From: Rhodothermales bacterium
GTDB taxonomy: Bacteria > Bacteroidota > Rhodothermia > Rhodothermales > Bin80
Direction of reading: 5' to 3'
Length of the DNA: 48,192 nucleotides
NCBI GenBank assembly: GCA_022821875.1
Contig: JAJECV010000040.1
Span: 1-48,192, forward strand
The position numbers and the translations under genes are program-made. Under the pieces are notes generated by a model. It was not told the DNA's origin, made no database searches, and saw only the letters and a program-made list of their open reading frames with translations. Below, one piece after another: positions 24,055 through 33,683 of the stretch (its first letter is position 1; each line of letters opens with the position of its first letter).

Positions 24055-27000
24055 CTACAGTTCATCCAGTTGCCGGATAATTTCAGCCAGATCATTCTGC
24101 AACTGCGCAAGGCGCTCATAGGCATCCTGCCCAGGCCGGAAATCTCCCTGAGATGTAAAGCCTGCAAGGTATCTCAATTGATCAATGAGCATGGGTTGAG
24201 GATAACTGTCTCCGACCGCGGTCACCAGCAGTGCCCGCAATTTTTCTGCCATTGCAATTACAGATTCATCTTCGGAATTTTCAAAAATACCATCAATCCG
24301 CTGGACGGCGGCCGCAGCATCGCCGCGGACCTGCATAAGCTCCATTCCAAATTCAAACTGTGCCTCCAGATCACTCTGTTTCACATGATCTGCTGCGACA
24401 CGCGGATCCATTTTGATCACGCTTTCCTGCAAAAAGATTTCTCCATTCACATTCAGCCGCAACTGATACGTGCCGGGCGGCATCAGCGGCCCCTGCAGGG
24501 TCCACACCCCAGGCTCGCTGAGGCCTTCATGGCGCATGTCCCATGTATATCGGCTGATGCCGGCGCTACGCTCAATCATGGGCGCAGAAGCACGCCGCCG
24601 GGCCGGAGTGCGCATTCCCTGTACTGCGGCCAGTTCCGGCTGGAACTCCTCTGCCGCAATCGTACGAATAATCGTTCCCGCATCATCTAAAATCTCCAGA
24701 ATTACATCTCCCGTCTTCTCCTCCTTGAAATAATAATCAATGACCACACCGGATCGGGGATACGCCGGGGCCGCACCCCCACCGGAACTTGAAGTGTACC
24801 GCATCCGATATGCATCACGCACTGGAAACAGATACACATCCGAATTCATGAGGTCTTCGGTAACGTGATGCAGTGCGGTGATATTATCCAGGATCCAAAA
24901 TCCCCGCCCCATTGTTGACAGTACCAGATCCTCACGATGGACTTTCAGGTCGGTGATCGGCGTGACCGGCAGACCCTGCTGAAAATTTTTCCAGGTCTCG
25001 CCATCATCAAATGAGAGAAACAGCCCAAACTCCGTCCCGGCATAGAGCAACCCTTCACGCCCTGGATCCTCCCGAATCACACGTGTCGGATAATCCTCCG
25101 GAATCCCGTTTATCCCATCTGTCAGCTGCGTCCAGGTGGCTCCAAAATCATTCGTCCGATAAATATAGGGTTGAAAATCTCCAAGTAAATACCGGTATCC
25201 CGCCACATAGGCCTTCCCCGCCGCATGCGGAGAGGGGTCAATGGTCTGGATCCGCCCCTCGGGGGGCATATCCGGTGGGGTGACCTCAATCCATGTCTTA
25301 CCGCCGTCCCGCGTCACATGCACCGGACCGTCATTAGCACCTGTCCAGATCACATCCTCCTCCAATGGAGAAACCTCAATCACATAAAGCGCACTGTAAT
25401 GCTCCTCCCCTGTAATATCTCTCGTAATTGGACCGCCGCTGATGACCTGACGCTCGGGCCGGAACGCCGTCAGGTCCCCGCTGATCGTCTCCCATGTGCG
25501 TCCCTCATCCGTTGTGCGGTGCACAAACTGGGATCCATGATAAATAACGCCGGGATCATGTGGGGAGATTTCGATGGGAACCACACGCTGAAAGCGATAT
25601 GGCAGTTCCCGTGGATTCACGCCATACATGTTCACACCCCCGACATAATAGGACTGCTGCTGCCCGGTAGTTCGGCTGTAGCGTCGAAACGTGCCTTTAC
25701 AATTGCTGTAGATGATCATTGGATCCACCGGATGCGGAACCGATGGCCCCGTTTCGCATCCTCCAATCGCCTCCCAGTAGGCAGTAACTCCTCCCGGACG
25801 AAAATCTGGCGGCAAACTTGGAACAGCAATCGTTGAATTGTCCTGCTGGCCTGCATATGCCCAGTAGGGAAAGCGTTCATCCACATCAACCTGGTAAAGT
25901 TCGGCAGTAGGTTGATTATGCTGCGTAGACCATGTCCGCCCACCGTCCCGTGTTACATTGGCACCACCATCATTCGACTGAACGATGAGGTGCGGATCAT
26001 CGGGGTTGATCCACATATCATGATTATCTCCATGCGGAGTCCCGATCCGGTCCCATTCCTCGCCTCCGTTTCTGGAGCGCCAAAGGGCAAGATTATTGAC
26101 CCAGACTATATCCGCATTGGTCGGGTCCGCGTCTACATTCGTGTAATAAAAGGGACGGGTCATCAAATAGCCCTCCGTGCTGACCACCTGCCAACTTGCC
26201 CCCATATCATTGGATCGGTAAAGACCTTCTTCCTCCGGCACCGCTTCCACTAATGCATATACTCGGCTGGGATCTGCAGGACTGACAGCAAAATCAATTT
26301 TACCGATCAATCCCCGGGGCAATCCCTCGGTACTCCTTGACCATGTTTCACCTGCATCATGCGAAACATAAATTCCATTTTCACTGCCGTCATCTCCGCT
26401 AATGATCGTCCATGGCTTGCGTTCTGCCCGCCATAATGCAGCATAGATCACATCTGGATCCTCCGGTGCAAGTTCAAGATCCACTGCCCCCGTCCTTTCC
26501 GAAACAAACAGTACATGTTCCCAGGTCTCTCCCCCGTCAACCGACTTGAATACCCCACGCTCCGGGTTTGGAGCAAATGGATTTCCCAATGCCGCTGCAT
26601 ACACGACCTGAGGGTTTGTGGGATGAACAACAACCGAACCAATCTGGCCGGCATCCCGAAGCCCGATATGCATCCATGACTCTCCTCCATTCACGGATTT
26701 GTACATCCCTCGACCAATAATCACATTACTGCGAAGTCCTTCGGAGCCCGTCCCTACATAAATGATCCGGGGATTACTGTCCGCAACATCAATGGAACCA
26801 ATAGATCCCGTTTCAAAGTATCCGTCGGATATATTCTCCCAGCTTGTCCCGTAATTGACGGTCTTCCAGACTCCTCCGCCCGTTGCCCCCATATAAAATG
26901 TTTCGGGGGTATCCCGATGCCCGGCGACCGTGGTCACCCTCCCGCCGCGTGAGGGGCCAATGTAGCGAAACTCCAAATCGTTGAAAACCTCGGCAGTCTG

Positions 27001-27075
27001 CGCTTCAACGGTCGAATTGAAATGTAAGCCGCCAAGTCCGAAGAGCAGAATGGTAATGTATCTGTTGATGAACAT
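24055..27075 (-). CDS. Secreted Sortilin/Vps10-type BNR-repeat protein
   Basis: 1006 residues with a signal peptide (start MFINRYITILLFGLGGLHF, cut after VEAQ). Most of the protein is a beta-propeller of BNR/Asp-box repeats: GGVWKTVNYGTSWENIS, GGESWMHIG, GGETWEHV, AGETWSRS, GGRTWSTQ, EGRTWETI, GGKTWIEV and FGATWTQL. The last ~200 residues are a C-terminal domain (TYQLRLNVNGEIFLQES) and a helical tail. Large 'glycosyl hydrolase BNR' proteins of this kind are common and mostly uncharacterised in marine Bacteroidota and Rhodothermota; sialidase catalytic residues are not evident. It is likely periplasmic or exported. Confidence 0.85.
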   Translation of the reverse strand: MFINRYITILLFGLGGLHFNSTVEAQTAEVFNDLEFRYIGPSRGGRVTTVAGHRDTPETFYMGATGGGVWKTVNYGTSWENISDGYFETGSIGSIDVADSNPRIIYVGTGSEGLRSNVIIGRGMYKSVNGGESWMHIGLRDAGQIGSVVVHPTNPQVVYAAALGNPFAPNPERGVFKSVDGGETWEHVLFVSERTGAVDLELAPEDPDVIYAALWRAERKPWTIISGDDGSENGIYVSHDAGETWSRSTEGLPRGLIGKIDFAVSPADPSRVYALVEAVPEEEGLYRSNDMGASWQVVSTEGYLMTRPFYYTNVDADPTNADIVWVNNLALWRSRNGGEEWDRIGTPHGDNHDMWINPDDPHLIVQSNDGGANVTRDGGRTWSTQHNQPTAELYQVDVDERFPYWAYAGQQDNSTIAVPSLPPDFRPGGVTAYWEAIGGCETGPSVPHPVDPMIIYSNCKGTFRRYSRTTGQQQSYYVGGVNMYGVNPRELPYRFQRVVPIEISPHDPGVIYHGSQFVHRTTDEGRTWETISGDLTAFRPERQVISGGPITRDITGEEHYSALYVIEVSPLEEDVIWTGANDGPVHVTRDGGKTWIEVTPPDMPPEGRIQTIDPSPHAAGKAYVAGYRYLLGDFQPYIYRTNDFGATWTQLTDGINGIPEDYPTRVIREDPGREGLLYAGTEFGLFLSFDDGETWKNFQQGLPVTPITDLKVHREDLVLSTMGRGFWILDNITALHHVTEDLMNSDVYLFPVRDAYRMRYTSSSGGGAAPAYPRSGVVIDYYFKEEKTGDVILEILDDAGTIIRTIAAEEFQPELAAVQGMRTPARRRASAPMIERSAGISRYTWDMRHEGLSEPGVWTLQGPLMPPGTYQLRLNVNGEIFLQESVIKMDPRVAADHVKQSDLEAQFEFGMELMQVRGDAAAAVQRIDGIFENSEDESVIAMAEKLRALLVTAVGDSYPQPMLIDQLRYLAGFTSQGDFRPGQDAYERLAQLQNDLAEIIRQLDEL

Positions 27076-27428
27076 GTTTTGGTTCTTGTGTAGATGCGCC
27101 CCCTAAACTACGCAGTAACGCGGATATCTGAACACTGTGAGCGGCGGCTCATGATTGTAATTAATCAAACTGCCCCCTAAAATAGAAGAAGTTGCCGTAA
27201 TGGATGCCTGTGAATCCCATGGATATCGTTACACCTTTATCGTTCGTATACTTCCCTGTGGGATCCTTGCATCCAGGTTCAAATAATTTCTGGCGAGGAT
27301 ATTGGGCCAATAATTTCCCGTGTGCCCGCCATCCTTGGTTGTACGCTTGGTATCCTTGAGCAGATCAAACGGTCTTCTGTCATTATGTGTGAGATCGGAT
27401 TCCAGAGAATCCTGTGCAATATGATCGG
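27076..27428. other. Intergenic, no supported gene
   Basis: A 72-codon minus-strand frame (27229-27447) starts inside the mmsA stop region and has no recognisable domain. The stretch probably holds the promoter for the BNR-repeat gene and the mmsA 3' end. No terminator with a clear U-tract is seen. Confidence 0.4.
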
Positions 27429-28907
27429 TTAAAATTTCCGGCTCCATATACTCGGCCAGCGCTCTATGACGACCTTGGTCTGAGTATAGAATTCCACTCC
27501 GTGTTTGCCCTGGGCATGCAGGGATCCAAAGAAACTGTCTTTCCAGCCACTGAACGGATAAAAAGGCATTGGCGCAGCAACCCCTAGATTAATTCCGATA
27601 TTGCCGGCATTCGCCTCATAGCGGAACTGCCGAGCGGCAGCACCGCTCCGGGTAAACAGGCATGCCATATTGCCGTAGGTTCCCGAGTTAATGAGCGCAA
27701 TCGCATGGTCCAGATCCGCCGTGTGAATTAACCCAAGTACTGGTCCGAATACTTCGGTCTTTGCAAGGGTGCTGTCAGGATCTACATGATCCATCAGCGT
27801 AGGGAAAACCCAGTTCCCATTCCGAAATCCATCTACCGTTTTCCCCCGTCCATCCACCAGAATACGCGCCCCCTCCTTTTCGCTCACCCCCACCATCTTT
27901 TCAATCATTGCCTGACTTTCCGGCGTAATGACGGGCCCCATCTCTGAGTCCTCCTTCAGTCCGTGTCCCACCTTCCGGGTACGGGACGCTTCCGCCATTG
28001 CCTCGGTAAACGGATCCCGCGCCCCTCCAACGGTTACCGCCAGACTGTTGGCCAGACACCGCTGACCTGCACACCCGAACGCCGAGTCGGCAAGGATTTC
28101 TGATGTCATCTCCATCTCGGCATCCTCCAGAATTACCGCCACATTGTTCGCCCCTCCCTGACACTGAACCCGCTTCCCATGCTTTGCCGCTTTGGCATAC
28201 ACATAGCGGGCAATCCTGGTGGATCCAACAAAGCTGACCGCCCGTGTACCGGGATGCTCAATGAGTGCATCCACGGCTTCTTTTCCGCCATGAACCATTT
28301 GCACGACCCCTCTCGGCAATGCCGCCACTTCCAGCAGCTGCATCAGCCAGGTGCTGGTCTGGGGTACTTTTTCGCTCGGCTTCAGGATAAAACAATTGCC
28401 TGCAGCGATGGCATAGGGCAGAAACCATAACGGGATCATCCCGGGAAAATTGAACGGCGTAATGGCAGCGACCACCCCCAGCGGCTGCCGGATCATGTGC
28501 TCATCAATTCCGCTGGCGACATCTTCATTGTTATAGCCCTGTATCAGACTTGGCATACCGCATGCCACCTCAACATTTTCTATACCACGCCGCAGTTCTC
28601 CCCTGCTTTCCACGATGGTTTTGCCGCATTCCCGGGTGATCGTCCTTGCGATCTCCTCAAAATTCTCCTCCAGCAGTTCGCGGAATATAAAAAGATACTG
28701 CATCCGCTCCGTTACAGGGGTACGCCGCCACTCCTGAAAGGCATCCAGCCCTTTGCGCACCGCCAGATCTACTTCCACCGAGGATGCCATCGGGACAGTG
28801 CTCATTGCGTTGCCGGTTGCGGGGTTGATGACGCGCAGGGTCTCCCCCGCCTGTGAGGAATCCCATGTTCCCCCGATAAAATGTTTCAATTCAGTTGTAC
28901 TGCTCAT
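27429..28907 (-). CDS. mmsA: CoA-acylating methylmalonate/malonate-semialdehyde dehydrogenase
   Basis: The start is placed at the ATG ending at 28907 (MSSTTELKHFIGGTW), which gives the usual ~492 residues; the frame extends upstream to 29096, but that part is unlike the family. MmsA hallmarks: FNFPGMIPLWFLPYA, VGSTRIARYVYAKAA, QCQGGANN in place of the catalytic Glu of ordinary ALDHs, GCAGQRCLAN with the nucleophilic Cys, and FGPVLGL. It converts methylmalonate semialdehyde to propionyl-CoA (valine breakdown) or malonate semialdehyde to acetyl-CoA (inositol breakdown; then called IolA). Alone in its transcription unit. Confidence 0.92.
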   Translation of the reverse strand: MSSTTELKHFIGGTWDSSQAGETLRVINPATGNAMSTVPMASSVEVDLAVRKGLDAFQEWRRTPVTERMQYLFIFRELLEENFEEIARTITRECGKTIVESRGELRRGIENVEVACGMPSLIQGYNNEDVASGIDEHMIRQPLGVVAAITPFNFPGMIPLWFLPYAIAAGNCFILKPSEKVPQTSTWLMQLLEVAALPRGVVQMVHGGKEAVDALIEHPGTRAVSFVGSTRIARYVYAKAAKHGKRVQCQGGANNVAVILEDAEMEMTSEILADSAFGCAGQRCLANSLAVTVGGARDPFTEAMAEASRTRKVGHGLKEDSEMGPVITPESQAMIEKMVGVSEKEGARILVDGRGKTVDGFRNGNWVFPTLMDHVDPDSTLAKTEVFGPVLGLIHTADLDHAIALINSGTYGNMACLFTRSGAAARQFRYEANAGNIGINLGVAAPMPFYPFSGWKDSFFGSLHAQGKHGVEFYTQTKVVIERWPSIWSRKF

Positions 28908-29156
28908 TCTTTCAGGAATACTTACGGTTAAACTGGCAGCCCTGATGGTCCTGCCTGCGGGCTGCCAGACAGGATACAAAATTAGTACAACTACCGCAAG
29001 ATGCAAAATTCCACCGCGATTGACGGAAGAAAATCCTGACACCAGACACTTCGGCACTTTCAGATATAATTCCCGGATCCTTCTGCCTGCCTGCAAGGGC
29101 GGGTACGAAAGAGGAGTTGAAGGATCAGCGTGGGAGCCGGCAATGGCCCTGATCGG

Positions 29157-32100
29157 TCAGGTGGGCTGCTTCATACGGGCAAAGATGCTGTAGAGCACCG
29201 GGACAACAAAGAGGGTCAGCACAGATGCACTGGTCAACCCGCCCACAATCGCAATGGCCAGCGGTGTACGCAGTTCCGCTCCCTGGCCAAATCCCATCGC
29301 CAGCGGCAACAGCCCCAGAACCGTTGTGATAGTCGTCATGAGAATCGGACGCACACGGTCATGTCCGGCCGCCATAATGGCCTCACGGATCGGGATCCCC
29401 GCCGCCCGCCGCTGATTAATAAAATCGGTCTTGATGATCGCATCATTCACCACAATTCCAACCAGCACCACCGTTCCCATTAGACTCATCAGGTTCACGG
29501 ATTGTCCAGTGAGCCCAAGTACAAAGGCCACCCCCGCCATCGCCAGAGGTACCGAGATCAGGATAATGAGCGGCTGCACCAGATTCTCAAACTGTGCTGC
29601 AAGAATCAGATAGACAAGTACTAAACTCAGCACCAGACTCAATACGACACCAAACAGGCTCTGCTGAAACACCTCCACAGAACCGCCCACACGGCTGCGC
29701 ACCGTAATCGGCAATGTCCGACCGGTCACCTCGGTCACCGCATTCATTGCCCTCCCGAGATCGTATCCATGTCCAATATCCGCAGTGAGCCGTACCACAG
29801 AGGCCTGTTCCACCCGTACAAGTGCGGCAGGCAGGGGAATCGACGCTGCGGTAACGAAGGCGCCAATCGGCATCAGCCCGTCCCGTGCAGGAATTTGCTC
29901 GGCCAACAGACGGTCAATAGAATCAATGTGACGGGAGCGCAAGACAATCGGGACCTCCTCATTCACGGTTTTCAGGGTTGTCGCTTCACTCCCCCGGGCA
30001 CCTGCCTCAAGATAGGCGGTTAATGTTCTGGCATGCACCCCGTAGCGATTCATTACATCCCGGTTGAACGTCAACTGATAGGTCGGTACGGAGGCGGCAT
30101 CCGCACGTCGCACATTTGCCAGTTCCGGCCTCGCCTCCAGCAGTGGTTGCACGCGCCCCACCACCCTTTCTGCATCCCGGCGATCTTCGCTTACCAGGTC
30201 AATCAGCAGATCCGCATCGCTGACTGTCAATAACTGCTCTAACTGGGTTTCTACACGCTGGACCTTGACAGAGACATCCTCCGGCAGATCCAGAGACTGC
30301 AGCGCCAGCAGTACTTCATCCGCATTTTTGTCTGGCGGCAATAACAATGTAATATCCCCCTCGTACGGGGGGCGGGGATCCAAATCCAGACGCGCCTGGT
30401 CACGTTCGCCCAAGTCCGCAAGCACCCGATCTGCCCAGCCTCTGGCTTTGACCTGTGATTCAATCTCGGATGCACGCAGGGCAACCATGGTCAGATCGGC
30501 ATCGGTCGGCAATGTAATCCGCACATCTACACGTCCCTGTTCCGTCTCCGGAATTACTTCACGGGGCAGGTTCGCAATGAGTACACCTGCCCCCATGAGC
30601 AAAAGCGCACAGAACATCATGACAGTCCATCGATGATCCAGGCTCCAGGAGAGTGCCCGTTCATAGCGGGCAAGCAGCCCTGCGCCCGCACCTGGCTTGT
30701 CGGCTGGCGGATCCTGAGTCTGCTTTTCGCGGGATACGATGAGAGGAACTACCGTTAATGCAACAAGCAGTGAGGCGAAAAGTGAACAGACCACGGCCAG
30801 TGACTGATCCCTGAAGAGCCTGCCCGCCAGCCCCTCCACCAGTGTGATGGGCAGAAATACCGCAATCGTCGTTAAGGTACTCGCCGTAATTGCGCCCGCC
30901 ACCTCGGATGCACCATTGCGTGCCGCCTGCAGCGCGGTCTGCCCCTGTTCGCGCAATCGGGCAATATTTTCAATGACCACAATAGCATTATCAACCAGCA
31001 TCCCCGCCCCCAATGCCAGGCCGCTGAGTGAAATCAGATTAAAGGTGACCTCCAGCGGCTCAAAGAACACCATCGTGACCGCTAGAGAAAGCGGAACGGC
31101 CACCGCAGCGGCCAGAAGCGCCCGCAGCCGCCTCAGGAACGCAAACAGAACCAGGATCGCCAAGAGTCCGCCCAGGATTACGGCCTGCGTTACCCCTCCG
31201 ATGGCCGCCTGAATAAACTCGCTCTCATCGACCACCACATCCAGAGAAATCCGCTCATACTCCTCTTCCAGTGCAGACAGGACCGTACGGATTTCTTCCA
31301 CAGCCCGAACAATGTTCGCATCGGCCCTGCGTTCCACAAGCAACAGTAAGGTTTCTGCACCGTCCAGCCGTACCAGTCCGCGCCGGTCTGCAACCCCGTC
31401 CCGCACCTCTGCGACATCCCGAAGCCGGATGGGGGTATTGTTTCGCGTCGAGATCACTGTCTCCGCAATATCGTCCGTATCCTTGAACTCGCCGCTGATC
31501 TCCACCGGATACCGAAACGGCCCGCGCCGGATTACGCCCCCCTGCAAAGCGACATTTGACCCCTCAAGTTCATTGGCAATCTGGTTGAGACTGATCCCAT
31601 AGGCAAGTTTCTGGTCCGGATCAATCTCCACCTCAATCCGCCGCTCAAACCCTCCGGTCACCTGAACACGGGCGACATCACGGAGCTGTTCCAAACGGCG
31701 TGCAATCAGGTCCCGGCCAACCCGTTTGAGTTCCACCAGATCCTCGGGGCGCTCCCCCGCCTCTGTTTCGGACCGGTTTCGGAGTGCAATCACCATAATG
31801 GGGCGATCTCCAGGGTCAAGATGAAGAACGGCAGGCCTGGATGCTTCACGCGGAAATGCGTCTCCGAGCCGATCCAGATTCTCCCGTACATCCAGCAGTG
31901 CCAGATCCAGGTCTGCATTCCACCCGAACTGCATGTGTACCAGACTTCCCCCAAGCAGCGTACGTGAGGTGACCCGTGTGAGGCCTGCCGTCCCGGCAAC
32001 CGCCTGCTCAATCCGCTCCGTGACCGCCCGCTCAACCCTGTCCGGGGGCACATCAGGATAACTCGTCCACACAACCAGACCGGGATAACGCAAATCAGGA

Positions 32101-32213
32101 AGCAGTGCCACCGGCAATCGCACATATGCAATGATCGCCAGAATCAGGAGCAGAATATAGAATGCCGTCACAGCAACCGGGCGGTTCAGGCAGGAAGAAA
32201 TGAATGTTTTCAT
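29157..32213 (-). CDS. RND-family efflux transporter, permease subunit
   Basis: 1018 residues, the AcrB/HAE1-size inner-membrane pump driven by the proton gradient. The first transmembrane span follows FISSCLNRPVAVTAFYIL. The central GMLVDNAIVVIENIARLREQG holds the TM4 acidic residue, with Asn instead of a second Asp. The second half repeats the fold (GIVVNDAIIKTDFINQRR). It follows its membrane fusion partner by 33 bp on the minus strand. No outer membrane channel gene is nearby, so it probably uses a TolC-like protein from elsewhere. Substrate unknown. Confidence 0.93.
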   Translation of the reverse strand: MKTFISSCLNRPVAVTAFYILLLILAIIAYVRLPVALLPDLRYPGLVVWTSYPDVPPDRVERAVTERIEQAVAGTAGLTRVTSRTLLGGSLVHMQFGWNADLDLALLDVRENLDRLGDAFPREASRPAVLHLDPGDRPIMVIALRNRSETEAGERPEDLVELKRVGRDLIARRLEQLRDVARVQVTGGFERRIEVEIDPDQKLAYGISLNQIANELEGSNVALQGGVIRRGPFRYPVEISGEFKDTDDIAETVISTRNNTPIRLRDVAEVRDGVADRRGLVRLDGAETLLLLVERRADANIVRAVEEIRTVLSALEEEYERISLDVVVDESEFIQAAIGGVTQAVILGGLLAILVLFAFLRRLRALLAAAVAVPLSLAVTMVFFEPLEVTFNLISLSGLALGAGMLVDNAIVVIENIARLREQGQTALQAARNGASEVAGAITASTLTTIAVFLPITLVEGLAGRLFRDQSLAVVCSLFASLLVALTVVPLIVSREKQTQDPPADKPGAGAGLLARYERALSWSLDHRWTVMMFCALLLMGAGVLIANLPREVIPETEQGRVDVRITLPTDADLTMVALRASEIESQVKARGWADRVLADLGERDQARLDLDPRPPYEGDITLLLPPDKNADEVLLALQSLDLPEDVSVKVQRVETQLEQLLTVSDADLLIDLVSEDRRDAERVVGRVQPLLEARPELANVRRADAASVPTYQLTFNRDVMNRYGVHARTLTAYLEAGARGSEATTLKTVNEEVPIVLRSRHIDSIDRLLAEQIPARDGLMPIGAFVTAASIPLPAALVRVEQASVVRLTADIGHGYDLGRAMNAVTEVTGRTLPITVRSRVGGSVEVFQQSLFGVVLSLVLSLVLVYLILAAQFENLVQPLIILISVPLAMAGVAFVLGLTGQSVNLMSLMGTVVLVGIVVNDAIIKTDFINQRRAAGIPIREAIMAAGHDRVRPILMTTITTVLGLLPLAMGFGQGAELRTPLAIAIVGGLTSASVLTLFVVPVLYSIFARMKQPT

Positions 32214-32246
32214 CCCTGATCAGAGATAGACCAGCGGGTGGGAATG

Positions 32247-33521
32247 TTAACGAAGTCCTAATTCAACCACATTGGTGACTTCCACCGGGACATCATGCGC
32301 CAGTGCATAGTTCCCCTGAACGACCAGTGTATCTCCCGGCTCAATGACACTGGGGGAAACCCCGCCAATGATTTCTGTAAAGTTGCCGGAGCGCTCTCCA
32401 ATCCGTGCGTACATCCAGTAGGACCTGCGTCCTTTCACTAGAAAAACCACCTCCCTGCCCTGCCGCACAATCACGGCTTCGGACGGCACAACCATCCGGT
32501 CCTGCAGGCGGTTCTTTTCCAGTGCGACATCCGCATAGAGGCCGGAAACCAGCCGCCCACCTGGATTCTGAAGTGCGACCGTAATGCGCCCGGAACCGGT
32601 CTTGGGATCTACGGAAGGATTCACGGCATGAACGTAGCCCTGAAAAACTTCATCACTATAACTTGGCACAATGACATTTGCCGTCACTCCAGGGCGAATA
32701 TGCACGAGATCCCCCTCAAGCACATCCACCGACACTTTCATCCGGTGATCCTGAAGCAGGGTAAGCAGGTGGGTGCCCGCACCCACATGCTGCCCCTCTT
32801 CTACCTGGAGATCTGCAATGCGGCCGCTGAAAGGGGCCACCACCCGGGTCCGCTCCAATTGCAGGCGGGCCTGCTCAACCTGTTGTTCCTGCTGCGTCAG
32901 ATTGGTATATACGGCCGTCACCGCTTCACGCTGATTTCCAGCCAGCACATCCATTGCTTCAAAATGGCGACGCACAGTTCCTAGTTCCGCCTGTGTAATG
33001 GAGCCCGCGGCAAACGCCTCTTCGGCTGTGTTCAACCGGATTCTGGCCTCTGCAAGCTTGGTCGTATCGGTCACAGCCAGTTCACCTGCATTGCTGATTT
33101 GGACGGCATAATCCGCCCGTGCTTTCAGCAGGACTGCTTCCGCTTCGTTCAGGCGGATTCGCGTTTCACGGTCATCCAGACGCATCAATACCTGCCCCGC
33201 CTGCACGCGCTGCCCTTCTTCGACCGGCCGGTCAAGGATCAACCCACTGACCTCTGCACTGATTCTGGATTTGCGCCACGGTGCCAGATGCCCGGTCGCC
33301 TCTGCGCGGAGCGGGAATTCTCCCCGCTCCAGCACCAGCACCTCCACGGAGGCACGCGCAGGCTCGGGTTCCTCGGTCAGTTCCCGCTCACCATCCACCG
33401 CCTCGCCAACCACTGCCGGCCATACCCCATACAATACCAGTCCGATGATCGAAAATGCCAGAATCGAGCCAAAAATATGCCATGGCTTAATCTTGCGAAA
33501 TGAACTTGATCTGTCCGTCAT
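32247..33521 (-). CDS. RND efflux periplasmic adaptor (membrane fusion protein)
   Basis: 424 residues. A single N-terminal transmembrane segment (IFGSILAFSIIGLVLYGVW) anchors it in the inner membrane. It has lipoyl/barrel-sandwich halves (SRISAEVSGLI, then EEGQRVQAGQVLMRLD; VVAPFSGRIADLQVEEGQHV), a coiled-coil hairpin between them (TNLTQQEQQVEQARLQLE) and a C-terminal beta-barrel region (GSGRITVALQN). It precedes the 1018-residue RND permease in a two-gene operon. The divergent 1093-residue permease starts 162 bp away and may share it. Confidence 0.92.
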   Translation of the reverse strand: MTDRSSSFRKIKPWHIFGSILAFSIIGLVLYGVWPAVVGEAVDGERELTEEPEPARASVEVLVLERGEFPLRAEATGHLAPWRKSRISAEVSGLILDRPVEEGQRVQAGQVLMRLDDRETRIRLNEAEAVLLKARADYAVQISNAGELAVTDTTKLAEARIRLNTAEEAFAAGSITQAELGTVRRHFEAMDVLAGNQREAVTAVYTNLTQQEQQVEQARLQLERTRVVAPFSGRIADLQVEEGQHVGAGTHLLTLLQDHRMKVSVDVLEGDLVHIRPGVTANVIVPSYSDEVFQGYVHAVNPSVDPKTGSGRITVALQNPGGRLVSGLYADVALEKNRLQDRMVVPSEAVIVRQGREVVFLVKGRRSYWMYARIGERSGNFTEIIGGVSPSVIEPGDTLVVQGNYALAHDVPVEVTNVVELGLR

Positions 33522-33683
33522 AGGCTAAAATGATTCCTGATTCAACAAGATGACTTAAGACAATAAACGTGCCAGCAATTCCAGATTGATTGATCTTAAG
33601 AGAATTTATACTGCAATCTTGGAACTCTACTATCTTTCGCGCAGTTGGTTCGACTTTCCGGACTACTGCTCCTTGAATCCCCC

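Noticed and set aside
24031..24690. 219-residue plus-strand ORF
   Set aside because: Antisense to the end of the BNR-repeat gene; composition is that of a shadow frame.
27229..27447. 72-residue minus-strand ORF after mmsA
   Set aside because: It begins inside the end of mmsA, has no ribosome site and no recognisable domain.
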